Source: Escarpia spicata (taxonomy: Eukaryota; Annelida; Polychaeta; Sabellida; Siboglinidae). Taken from it: DNA of 64,000 nt. Below the pieces are notes generated by a model that saw nothing but the letters and a program-made list of their open reading frames with translations, did not search any database and was not told where the DNA came from. The stretch spans positions 53,179,601-53,243,600 of the forward strand of contig OZ023214.1 of the NCBI GenBank assembly GCA_963995525.1. The letters are read 5' to 3'. Positions 23,018-34,455 of this stretch are shown in pieces. Made by a program: the position numbers and the translations under genes. Within the stretch, counting starts at the first letter, position 1. Each line of letters starts with the position of its first letter.

Positions 23018-23803
23018 TTCGCTGGTTGCATTTGGTGTACTACGCTGGTACACCAGCACGATTGCAGCCACGCCCTAATTACTGCGAGAATGTAAGCATG
23101 TTTCACTTGTCTCATTTCAAACTCATTTGCGGAAAAAACAAAACTAGACCCATACATAATATCCACAACGATATGGTAGTTCGTTTGTGCAATTTGTATG
23201 TAGCTTTGGTAAAATCGACAGGCAAACTATTAGTTTACTTAATGTCTACGCAGTTCAACATGTTCGAAACTGCAGCAAATTATTTAAAGTAACCTTAAAT
23301 TAATAGAGAGTGTCTGCAAACATACCGATCTCGATTCCCTCCCCTAATCCTAACGCGCGGTGCGTACTGCGTCATCTCGTTTTTGTGTTTATGCGGTCGG
23401 TTATGAGTCGATCTGATAGGTAACTACGTAACCGACAGGGGTGATCGGTAAGCGCAGTCCCTATCCATTTTACGTTCAAATTATGGATGAATCAAAGTGA
23501 ACAATATGACAGCATTGTACATACAACTGTTTTTGACTGTTTAACCGCCTCGTTTTAATTGCTGTTGTGTTTAATGCATCAGAAAAATGATTTTTAAGAC
23601 CTGTCTCAGCATGTAATACATAGCGGTGGGAGCACAAATCGTGCGTGCAATCGTTTTTGTTGTTTTTACAAAAAAGTGATTAAATTCTTCCTTAACATAT
23701 ATCTATGTGCTAAATTTCTAACACTTATTCCGTTAAATTTGTGCAAATAAACTGTTAGAAAAGTTGTCTTGTGTGAAACGTGTACATATGAATATACTAC
23801 AAT

Positions 23804-23835
<32 letters not shown>

Positions 23836-26144
23836 GCAGGCAAATCCAAATCTCGTAAAAGGCGCCTGCATTAAAAACCGTGCATCCTAAGTTCGCTGTG
23901 ATGTGCTTTTGTACATAATTCCAAAATGATTTAGATGCATTATGGTCTAACCATTTGAGCTTGTGATTAGGACCACATATCCAGCTGAAAACAGCATACA
24001 TGTACAATACGTTGGCGCGTGAAACGCCGTGATGCAGACACTCCTGACGGTTACGTACCTCCAACAATTGACATCGATCGCGCGGCGCGTTAGGGGTCAA
24101 TACACAGATGGTTTTCCCATTGGCGACCATGTTAACGTTTTATCTGATTATAAGAAAACGTGACCTGCAAAATGTCTTAAAACTTCTCACCTGCTATTAT
24201 CATCATCTCGTTGACATGCTGATAAATAAAAAAAAGCTCTCGTAAAATGCCTGTATGTGTGACACCCGTCAATATTTACAAATGCCGGCAAGCATTACTC
24301 CGCAAACAGATCACACAGGCTAATTGCTGCCAAATATTCTTCCGCTTATTCAAATCACCTAGAAATCCACCATTTTACAGAAAACACCTTCTACAATCAC
24401 ACATGAAAATATGCCTACTCAAATGCACTTATGTCACAGCATGTGAATTTTGTAAAAAAAATCATTTCGCAAAAATACACTGCATTTTTCTTTGTTTCTT
24501 CTTCTGTAACCAAACAGGAAGTCTAACTAGAATATGACCCCGTTAGGGATAGGGAAGGGAATCGAGATCAGTATGCTTGTAGATACTCTTTGGTGATCCA
24601 CCATGAACCCAACGACAACCCAACCGTCGTTTAGACTTTAAACTGCCAACGAAATTATGACAAGTAATTTGTCCCGAGTAGAAGTATTGTTCGCAAACAA
24701 AAAAGAACAATAACAGATTTACGCGTATGTTTAAAAGAACCACGTTAACCGATGACGCGAACAACTGACAGTGGTAATGCGTATGTTGTCTAAATTCGCA
24801 TAGTCTGCGCCTGTTTCCGCCTAAGTGGCGAGCTATAAAACCGTTGTTGTTGATTATGTATCGTTTAGCGCGTGTTGCTTCGTTGGCAATAAAGCTATAA
24901 CGCATTTGCGTCATTCCTGGATGGATAAAGTCGGTGCATGCGGTGCACTGATCGACTGTTCCGACCTAAGGCATACACAAGCTCTTGCGAGACTTGGTGC
25001 GCCACTCCGTCTCGAAACACGAAAGCTTTTATGCTAGCATAGCACTCGCCGTGTTCCGGCCTCCGAGGAAAGCCGAGCGAAACCGCTTGAGACCGTCGGT
25101 ATTTACCGACCGAGACCGTTTATGCCGTGCACTCGCTCCTCCCGGTGGTAATGTCCAGGCGTGACGTCTGCACGCTCCCTGGGAATGTGCACCTCGAGTA
25201 TATTATCTCTCGAAGAGTAATAATCAAATAGCTCGTCGGTACATGGACGTTTAATGGTGCTAGCGGGGCAGCAGACGGCCGCTAGCATTTGACAGGAACT
25301 CGCAGAGCTGTAGGAATATTTCATCAGGAACGGTATTGGGATGCAAGGGTGTATCCCTCGGGCTATTTATTGTCGTACCTTTTCCTAATGGAAATATAAT
25401 ACACAACATAATTGGAAGATCCTAATATCGTGCCAAATTCGGCTGCACTTGTTTACTTAGATTATGACGGCAGTAAACATAATTATTTGATTGACATATG
25501 AACGGGCGCAGATCATATTGGAAAAATCTATAAACTGTAACTGGTGATCCAGGCCCGTAGATTTGGGTGCGCTAGGTGCGTATGCACCCTTGTCGGTGAA
25601 GAAAAATACTTCCGCTTGACGGAAAAGAGTTCCGTTCAAGATATCAAGTTTTATTTTTGTGTGAATCTAAATGGGTGAATTTGGAGTTGTCACGGGGTTG
25701 CAGTTGGAGAGTTTTGGCAGCCTGCGATCGTAGGTCGAAAAATACACCCCAAATACAATCACGCTATGGGTATATGACTTCTTTTAAAATGTGGGCATAT
25801 ATTTTATTACTTTTATATTTATTAATTGGCATACAAATACATTTCAAATGTATGTAATGGTCAAAGTTATCAGGATTAGAATTACTAACATAACTATGCA
25901 AACTAGATCAAAGCCTGAGCCAGCCAGCCTTACTCAAAATGTTATCGCACGAAAACAAGACGTTACAAATTGTATTTTCTTTTCGTTAGGTAGACATAAT
26001 ATAAAACAAAAAATCTAGTAAGAATTCACGATAATTTTGTGCTAAACTGTCATCAAAAGGGTAGTGTACGTACGTAAACAGCATGCGTATGAGCAAAACG
26101 TTTAAATATGTAACGTTTAGATGGTGCAACGCAAAAGCGGCTCA
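23018..26144. other. Unclassified unique sequence
   Basis: Includes an (AT)n run at about 23,800-23,830 inside a 154-codon minus frame (23,666-24,130) and a 123-codon minus frame (24,543-24,914). Neither has motifs of a known family, and the microsatellite in the first argues against coding. A patch near 25,040-25,130 has short hairpins (GTCGGTATTTACCGAC). No RNA gene identified. Confidence 0.45.
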
Positions 26145-27968
26145 TGGACAGCGGGGGAGGAGGTAACACGTTTACTGACACCATGTTTCACAGGAATGGA
26201 CAGCGGGAAGGGAGTAACACGTTTACAGACACCGTGTTTCACTGAAATGGACAGCGGGAGTGGGGGTAACACATTTGCAGGCACCATGTTTCACAGGAAT
26301 GGACAGCGGGGGGAGGGAGTAACACGTTTACAGACACCATGTTTCACAGGAATGGACAGCGGGGGAGGGAGTAACACGTTTTCAGACACCATGTTTCACA
26401 GGAATGGACATCAGGGGAGGGAGTAACACGTTTACAGACACCATATTTCACAGGAATGGACAGCGGGGGAGGGAGTAACACGTCTACAAACACCATATCT
26501 CATAGGAATGGACATCAGGGGAGGGAGTAACACGTTTATTGACACCATGTTTCACAGGAATGGACAGCGGGGGAGAGAGTTACGTGTTTACAGACACCAT
26601 GTTTCACAGGAATGGACAGCGGGGGAGGGAGTAACACGTTTATTGACACCATGTTTCACAGGAATGGACAGCGGGGGAGGGAGTAACACGTTTACAGACA
26701 CCGTGTTTCACAGAAATGGACAGCGGGGGATGGAGTAACACGTTTACTGAGACCATGTTTCACAGGAATGGACAGGGGGGGAAGGAGTAACGCATTTACT
26801 GACACCATGTTTCACAGGAATGGACAGCGGGGGGAGGGAGTAACACGTTTGCAGATACCATGTTTCACAGAAATGGACAGCGGGGGAGGGAGTAACACGT
26901 TTACTGACACCGTGTTTCACAGGAATGGACAGCGGGGGAAGGAGTAACACGTTTACAGACACCATGTTTCACAGGAATGGACAGCGGGGGAGGGAGTAAC
27001 ACGTTTATTGACACCATGTTTCACATGAATGGACAGATGGGGAGGGAGTAACACGTTTATTGACACCATGTTTCACAGGAATGGACAGCGGGGGAGGGAG
27101 TAACACGTTTACAGACACCATGTTTCACAGGAATGGACAGCGGGGGAGGGAGTAACACGTTTACTGACACCATGTTTCACAGGAATGGACATCGGGGGAG
27201 GGAGTAACACGTCTACAAACACCATGTTTCATAGGAATGGACATCGGGGGAGGGAGTAACACGTTTATTGACACCATGTTTCACAGGAATGGACAGCGGG
27301 GGAGAGAGTTACATGTTTACAGACACCATGTTTCACAGGAATGGACAGCGGGGGAGGGAGTAACACGTTTATTGACACCATGTTTCACAGGAATGGACAG
27401 CTGGGGAGGGAGTAACACGTCTACAAGCACCATGTTTTACAGGAATGGACAGCGAGGGAGGGAGTAACACGTCTACAAGCACCATGTTTTACAGGAATGG
27501 ACAGCGAGGGATGGAGTAACACGTCTACAAGCACCATGTTTTACAGGAATGGACAGCGGGGGATGGAGTAACACGTCTACAAGCACCATGTTTTACAGGA
27601 ATGGACAGCGGGGGAGGGAGTAACACGTCTACAAGCACCTTGTTTTACAGGAGTGGACAGCGGGGGAGGGAGTAACATGTTTACAGACACCATGTTTCAC
27701 AGGAATGGACAGCGAGGGAGGGAGTAACACGTCTACAAACACCATGTTTCATAGGAATGGACAGCGGGGGAGGGAGTAACACGTTTTTCTGACACCATGT
27801 TTCACAGGAATGGACGGCGGGGGAGGGAGTAACACGTCTGCAAACATCATGTTTCACAGGAATGGACAGCGGGCGAGGGAGTAACACGTTTACTGACACC
27901 ATGTTTCACAGGAATGGACAGCGGGAGAGGGAGTAAGACATTTGCAGACACCATGTTTTAGAGGAATG
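26145..27968. repeat. 52-bp minisatellite, about 35 copies
   Basis: The unit contains GTAACACGTTTACAGACACC, ATGTTTCACAGGAATGGACA and GCGGGGGAGGGA. Variant forms (TATTGACACC, CTACAAACACC, CTACAAGCACC with TTTTACAGG, GACATCGGGG) are arranged in blocks. A multi-unit block around 26,508 recurs at 27,237, an offset of 729 bp or 14 units. Short open frames inside are incidental. Confidence 0.95.
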
Positions 27969-29536
27969 CACGTATAGTTCGACTTTGCTCAAAGGGTTTC
28001 TGTCTATCTGTTTCTTCTTACACTTGGTGTACTTTTTTCTGTAGCTACATTGCTTACGGTATTGATTACACAAAGAGAATACAGCCATGTACAGGTTGTG
28101 GTCTATTTGTATTGTCGATCGCTCGTCAGCGACTTTTTTCGAGTTGGTCGGGTCATTGTTGTCATTGAAATCGTTTGTTCCGCCGACCTTTGGTTTGTGT
28201 TGAGTCGTTAAGTCGTTACCTGTGACTGGCTGACTTCCAGTTCCAGTCGCTACCTATTGATCTCGCTATGTCGTCTCGTCCTCGGCTCGTTGGCTGTCTG
28301 CTCCACACGTCCGCTCTTCGCCCTCTTTTTTCCGTAATCAGTTTGTAGGCAGTAGTATCACCACGAAGACTCAACAAATCTGCTAATATAGCATCATCAT
28401 ATTAATGGTCCATCGGAGCTTTCTGTCATATCATAATCAAAAAGTAAATCAGTTAGTTTTTGTGAGCGATAAGAAAGAAAAACTACAAGGCATTGTTTGA
28501 CCTACAGCGACATCTCGGAATGCAGGCTTACAGCAACACATTCGCTGTTAGTAGAATATGTAGTTCACAAGACAGGCTTACTACAACACTTTGTTGTTAG
28601 GACAGGTTTGCAAAATCTAAAATGATCCCGTGCAGAATTAAAGGCCACCGGTATAGCAGGCCGAGGGTAGTCCAAGGTGTAAAGTCATGCCGAAAGTATT
28701 GACGTTTTTGTTTCTGCTTTTGTTTAATTGTTTTCTACAAATACTTGCGCACATCATTATATTTATGTTAACAGTATGTATTCTAATAAATAAGATATTA
28801 AACTTAGATGTATCACCAGCACGATTCACCTTAGAAGCAACGCCTGCTTCAGTCACGGTCCTGCTGCGTCCTAAGTGGGCGCCTACGTCTGGCTTGGAAC
28901 TATAATATTTTATACCCTCTTTTCCGCACGTTATACACGGACTATGATTGCGCACTACATAAATCAGTTAACATGATGTGGTGCTATCTTAGGAAGACAC
29001 GACTACTGCTATAGTGCTTGCTGTAAGGTGAACATTCTTGACATTATCTGAAATCTGACTTTGTTGCCGCGTTGAAACTGCGAACGTTTCCCATGAAAAA
29101 CTAATTCCATTAGACGTTACTGACACGAGGCTCTCTGTGTAAACGGTCGATCAGTTGGTTGTTTCTCCTCATCTATTATTGGCAGTTTCACACAGCATTG
29201 CAGTGTTTACATCACTTGTCGGATAATTATGTACTCATTTCCTACTTTCCAAGAAGACGTCCTTGGTATTCGGAGTTAAGATGCACTATTTGGCGCCATA
29301 GGGCGCTCGTCGAACTCATTGACAGCCATGTGCACACATATCTGCTAGATTCGCACCGTTTAACCTGAGTTTTATACAACCTGTTATGATACCGTAAATT
29401 CGTTCTGCTTCATTACGTAGAGTGCTTTCAAGTTGCCTACTTCGCAGGTGCGAGTCTGTAGTGCCAATCATGATTCAGAAGGGCTTTTCACAAAGTGCGC
29501 GTGTTTATACCGCTTGATGTACATGTTTGACCAGTC
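27969..29536. other. Unclassified unique sequence
   Basis: Nothing recognisable. A 105-codon minus frame (28,638-28,955) overlaps a 72-codon plus frame and neither has a family signature. Confidence 0.45.
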
Positions 29537-29675
29537 CACTCATAAGTGATTCACAACTATTCCTGTAACGGCTATGTTCCACTATTAAGTGATTAACATA
29601 TATTTTGGTAACGGCTAAATAGTGATTAACAGCTCATATTGTAACGACGATGTTCTACTACTAAATGATTAACAT
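29537..29675. repeat. Degenerate ~50-bp repeat, 3 copies
   Basis: Three units share AGTGATTAACA, TGTAACGGCTA and TGTTCTACTA words, with indels between them. Confidence 0.6.
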
Positions 29676-29940
29676 CTTAATAACTGATTTATCTGCCTAT
29701 ACGGTTCTTTTCCCTTTCCGCAACTCCCAAAACAAGACGAACTTGGGAAGTTTGTTTTGCATCCTGCAGACGTGTGCCACCCAGCGTGTTCGTCCATGGC
29801 GCTGTTTGCTGTTGAACGACACGAGGCCTCATTCACAGATATATCTTAGTTTGAGATTTTGTCTTACCTCGTATTCCTAATATCGTTCCGATGCATCGCA
29901 TGGGAAAAATGCATATCTTCCACTGACACCACAGAGTGTC
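29676..29940. other. Unique spacer
   Basis: No recognisable feature. Confidence 0.4.
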
Positions 29941-29944
29941 AAGT

Positions 29945-30175
29945 GCAATGCACTACGGGGGACCAAATATAATGCACTACGGGGTACCAAATATAATGCA
30001 CTACGGGGTTCCAAGTACATTGCACTGAGGAATGTCGTAGTGCTATGTGCAGTGCCAGGAGCATAGTACTCTGTGCACTGTCAAGTATAGAGCATGGCAG
30101 AGTGAGGGGTATAATGCACCGCGGAGTGCCAAGTGCAGTGCAATCTGGAATGTGAAGTACAGTGCACTGCGGAAC
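29945..30175. repeat. Degenerate 24-30-bp repeat
   Basis: Repeated TGCACTACGGGGTACCAA and AGTGCCAAGTGCAGTGCA words, about nine diverged units. The left units are cleaner (ATAATGCACTACGGGGT three times at 24-bp spacing). Confidence 0.75.
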
Positions 30176-31717
30176 GAACTTTGGAGGAATACCTTTATAA
30201 ATGTCATTACCCGATAAGCATACATATCACTGACTCTCCGTCAATGACACTTGAAATTCACATCCATCAAAACAAAACACATTATGCTTATTTCGCCGTT
30301 TCTATATATTACATTTTGTTTGAAAGAGTTGTTTTTTAGCGTGCCTTGTGCCAATAAAATGTAGATAAATTGTTGCGTAGGTTCGGAACATAATACGTTG
30401 TAAGTAAATATACGTAAAGTTGCTGACATATGAAAGCGGTATGATTGCTATATAAAATCGGTAGGCTATGTTTCCGTAAACTGTTTTCAGTGTAGGCGAA
30501 ATGCTGTCGAATTGTCTTGTGAGGTAATCGTGTCTGATACCGAATGTGTTCTTGGTGTGATTCGTCGTCGGGAATTCCAATATCGTTCAATCAAATGCTG
30601 CCGAAAAGTATTAAATATGTCAGCTTTGCTGAAAATCCGCACTTTTATCGCTCATAAAAGCACGATGTTATCTTTTATAGTGGAACATTCTCCTTTCATA
30701 CATTTATTTTTGCAATCTTAGAGATTCCCCTGGAAAGCAGTTTTGGCATCTCCAAAGGAATGCGACAACTTCGACAGCGTCAGACTGAGCAATAAACGAA
30801 CATAAAAAGCAGCGAAGTCGACAAACTGACCACTGAAGGTTGTTTTGTATACTGTCTATCACAACGACAAACATCGGGTTGACATCGTCAATATGCCCAT
30901 CGCCTTCGCGGCACAATTATCTGGAATTTTAAAAATGAAATATAGATAAGGTTGTCGTTCTCTGCATGAATGTTGAAGAGCGACATGCTTATGTTGCAAC
31001 GTCCGCTGCTTCATGCGTCTTAGTAATCAATTAATGTTGCATCCCTGAAACTACGCTCACCTTCTTCAAATGTCAGAACAAAATTAAAATCAGAACGCAG
31101 AGTTGAACTCAAAACTTTGTACATCTTCCAGCTAAGCGACCGGCCAATTCCATGCATGGAGAAAACTCACAAACGTATCATACACATTATATCTCGCCCG
31201 AACCGTTCCACGGCTTAGCCGCAATCGATGTAGTTCAAAATTGGTCGGGTTGTTTCAATAGTTTAATAGTGTGGGTATGCACCCCCTTAGTAAGTAAAGT
31301 AAGTACGTAAATTTAATTTCCTCATCTACCTGATATACAACAGTTTTTAAGACAAAAAGCAACACAGATGAGGTAACTACCAGAGAAGTTAAAAACGTAT
31401 CGAGCTGGTAGCCTATTAAATCAAACTAAATATAGTACACTCCTGAATATATAAATAACATTACACGTATAAATGTTAGAGAGCTGAGTCAACGTAATAG
31501 CTTCAGGTTGACTTCACTTAAGTAAAGCTAGAGATAATGTAAGGGAAACTGATTAAAAGCCTATTCATTACATACATAGTTCAATTAGTTTAATTAATAC
31601 CAATTATACATTTCTTGGTTTTATGCCTAAACATATTCAATGATGTTGCATTGTTAATATCTACAGGTAGTGTGCCCCTATTATTTTCAAAGAATTCTCT
31701 CAATTCTATTTTTAGAT

Positions 31718-31756
<39 letters not shown>

Positions 31757-33985
31757 TGTGCCTCCTGTCTTGAATTTCTCGACATGACCTCACAATTAAG
31801 CTTGTAAAGTTTGTGAAATAGACCAGGAAGTTGTTTTGTATGGTGTTTGTACACAAATATTTGAACATTAAGTGTATATAGTTCCTGAACTTTTTTAATA
31901 TAAAGTTCCCGGTGTACGGTAGTAGCACTATCACGACGGCTACGCTAAGCTAATGTTTTCAGTAAAAGGTTTTGGACAATTAGATCCCATAATTAATATG
32001 GGAAAATACATAGGCATAATATAATTGCCTGACCACATCAGCGTTTATGAACACATGATAGCTGGAAACAGGCAAGAGTCCCGCTTCGGGAAAGTAGTTC
32101 TGCATGGAGGGAACTAGTTGTGGTGTTAAATTATAACGTAAAAGAAATTAATTGAGACTCCGGCAACAATGCTAAATGTCCAACACTACCCCCCACCCTT
32201 CAACACCTCAACAAATCTGCAACACCCCACTCGACGATGCATAATATTGAGATAACATTTAGTCGTGGCTGACAAAACAGCATCCGCTAATAATGTTTTA
32301 CATTTTAAGGCGTTCGAAGTTAACAATAGCGACCGTAAATTACTGTTCTTCAAATCAGGCTTCGGTTCTAATGCGAATGAGCGAATTTAAACGCAATTTA
32401 AAATGTATGAAATGCTTAAAATGCAAGTGCTTCACAGACAAGTCGATAGTGTTTTGTGTAAAGCGCTTTGAGCAGTTCTAAGGACTGAATTCTGCGTTAT
32501 GTGAAAACCTACTTTTTATTTAATGTCAGCCGCGCAATTAGCTTTGGAAGCTACTAGAAAAAACGACCACACTAATTCCTCTCGACAATTAAAAACAAGT
32601 ACACATTTTGTATTAAACAAACTGCGCACATTATTCACACACTACACATTTTGACAAAAACCCGGATTCGCGATGGAGAAACCAGCTGAAAAAGCAGCTT
32701 TAAGTCATTATAATCGGCATAGCGGATTGCGCAACAGACAGCGATGGAATATAGTGTTTGGTTACATAAATAAACAACGTGGAGAAGATGTAGATCTACA
32801 CGAGACACAGTGCAACAAACAGGAGGCCCAAGTTGGTATCAGGGACGACAAACATTGTGATCCATCCGTCGTAGCTGCAGTATCAATACTGGTTCGCGTG
32901 AACGGCATAGTCTGTACTGTCATGGGCAACCCACGGATTAAGTCAGCAACCGAGACTTCGTGTGAGCGTCTAAAGACACCATTGCTAGAAATCACTTAGC
33001 TATGCAGACTGTACACGCAACATCTTCTGGATCAGTTTGTTTTCGGCTGACTACTTTCAGACTCATTTTGTGTAACACTGTCTTTGACCAGTGATCTTTA
33101 AACTGTTATTTTTATCTCGTAGTTTTGAATACATTTTGAAACGCACTTTTGTGGTTTTATGATTTACGATGTTACAAATAGAAACGCTGTGACTTCGACT
33201 TACAGCCCGTGTTACACGTCACTGGCGAATGAGAACGAGGAGGGGCGGCGACGTGTTTTGCCATGACAAAAAAAAACGATCCGAAAACTAGGAACTAATT
33301 CCAATAAATATTGATTGCAAAGCTAATAAACTGTAGTTAAAAAACTGTAGTCACTATATGTGTGTAGGTATACACACACACAGTGGTTTTTCTACAATCT
33401 GCCGCTTGTGTGCCCCTGTGAGCCGTCTCAGCACCGGCCTCTCATAGCAACACCTTCTACACGTTGTCCATCAATGTCACACTAAATACGTATACTTGAC
33501 TTGAACTAAATACGTATAATTGATTTCGCTCGGCGTCGCGTAAAAAGAAAAATACGGGGAGCTGTCGGGATGATAAAACGGGTCATTGTATTTGTAGCCC
33601 CTCTGGCCCTCGTAAGGGCTCTCACTAATCACTTGACCCAATTTGTAAGCGGTGTTTCAACCGGCACTAATGACATTGTTTACATTGACCCTTGAGTTTG
33701 GTGCAAACCTCTCTCGTTGCTCCTGGCACAGTGACGAAGTCGACGGTTTCATGTGACACAACTTTTTGACATTTACGTCTGGTAAGCGACGTAGCACTTG
33801 AGTAGCATTTGGCCTACACCTGCCACTACACCAATATTTGATGTCAGTCTTCAGTGCAACTTATAGCTCTGCAGTAGTGTTGTTGTATTTGTGGGAGATT
33901 TATTTGCAAATTATCATTACTTGGGCCGCCAAGATGATCTTAAATCATGCACAAACAGTTTTACTACCTTTAGCAGTTCTAGAGT
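30176..33985. other. Unclassified unique sequence with one SINE tail and simple repeats
   Basis: An (AT)n run sits at about 31,720-31,752. A SINE 3' fragment is annotated separately at 32,451. A 108-codon plus frame (32,673-32,999) and a 114-codon minus frame (31,590-31,934, which includes the AT run) lack family signatures. A stretch near 31,100-31,160 weakly resembles a minus-strand tRNA-like SINE head, but boxes A and B are poor. Confidence 0.45.
32451..32510 (+). mobile_element. SINE 3' tail fragment
   Basis: GTGTAAAGCGCTTTGAGCAG, then CTAAGGACTG and TGCGTTATGTGAAAAC, matches the tail of the SINE family at 4.4, 49.9, 50.3 and 61.7 kb. Head and body are absent, consistent with 5' truncation during target-primed insertion. 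Confidence 0.7.
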
Positions 33986-34155
33986 GGGTGTGCTTGCGTG
34001 TGTGTGCGTGTATGTACACGTGTATATGTACACGTGTGTGTGTGTGTGTGCACGTGTGTGAAATATTTTTATTGATAATATGTATATATATATACATATA
34101 TATATAAATATATTTATTTTAAGTGTGTGAAATATTTTTATTTATAAAATTTATA

Positions 34156-34227
<72 letters not shown>

Positions 34228-34325
34228 ACATTATATATATATATATATATAATATTTTATAAATAAAAATATTTCACACACGTATTCTTACACACGTGTA
34301 CACCACGTGTACATATACACGTGCA
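33986..34325. repeat. Nested AT-cored inverted repeat I
   Basis: A perfect 27-bp arm, 34,123-34,149 (GTGTGTGAAATATTTTTATT then TATAAAA), is mirrored at 34,255-34,281 around about 105 bp of TA/CATATA repeats. Outside it, words on the left (TGTACACGTGTATATGTACA near 34,012, and GTGTGTGAAATATTTTTATTG near 34,053) find partners on the right (CACGTGTACATATACACGTG near 34,304). The structure is therefore a larger imperfect palindrome, with a direct duplication of the GTGTGTGAAATATT segment on the left. Confidence 0.85.
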
Positions 34326-34326
34326 C

Positions 34327-34352
34327 AATTTCGGCTGTTTGCTCTGCAAGGC

Positions 34353-34403
<51 letters not shown>

Positions 34404-34451
34404 ATATACATAATTATATATAATTGCCATGCAGAGCAAACAGCCGAAATT
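34327..34451. repeat. AT-cored inverted repeat II
   Basis: The left arm 34,327-34,348 (AATTTCGGCTGTTTGCTCTG then CA) is perfectly mirrored at 34,430-34,451. After one mismatch the pairing continues through GGCAATTATATA into an (AT)n loop, giving arms of about 36 bp. It abuts inverted repeat I. Confidence 0.9.
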
Positions 34452-34455
34452 CTTT

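Noticed and set aside
23666..24130. 154-codon minus-strand gene
   Set aside because: The frame spans an AT microsatellite (a Tyr-Ile run) and has no known domain. Chance length is plausible.
25550..25600. Transposon end suggested by CAGGCCCGTAGATTTGGGTG
   Set aside because: It resembles ends seen in some invertebrate DNA transposons, but I could find no matching second terminus in the window.
31090..31160. Minus-strand tRNA-like SINE head
   Set aside because: GTCGCTTAGCTGGAAGAT and GAGTTCAACTC are only loosely similar to boxes A and B, and no SINE body is adjacent.
32673..32999. 108-codon plus-strand gene
   Set aside because: No recognisable domain, an overlapping open frame on the other strand, and no supporting signals.
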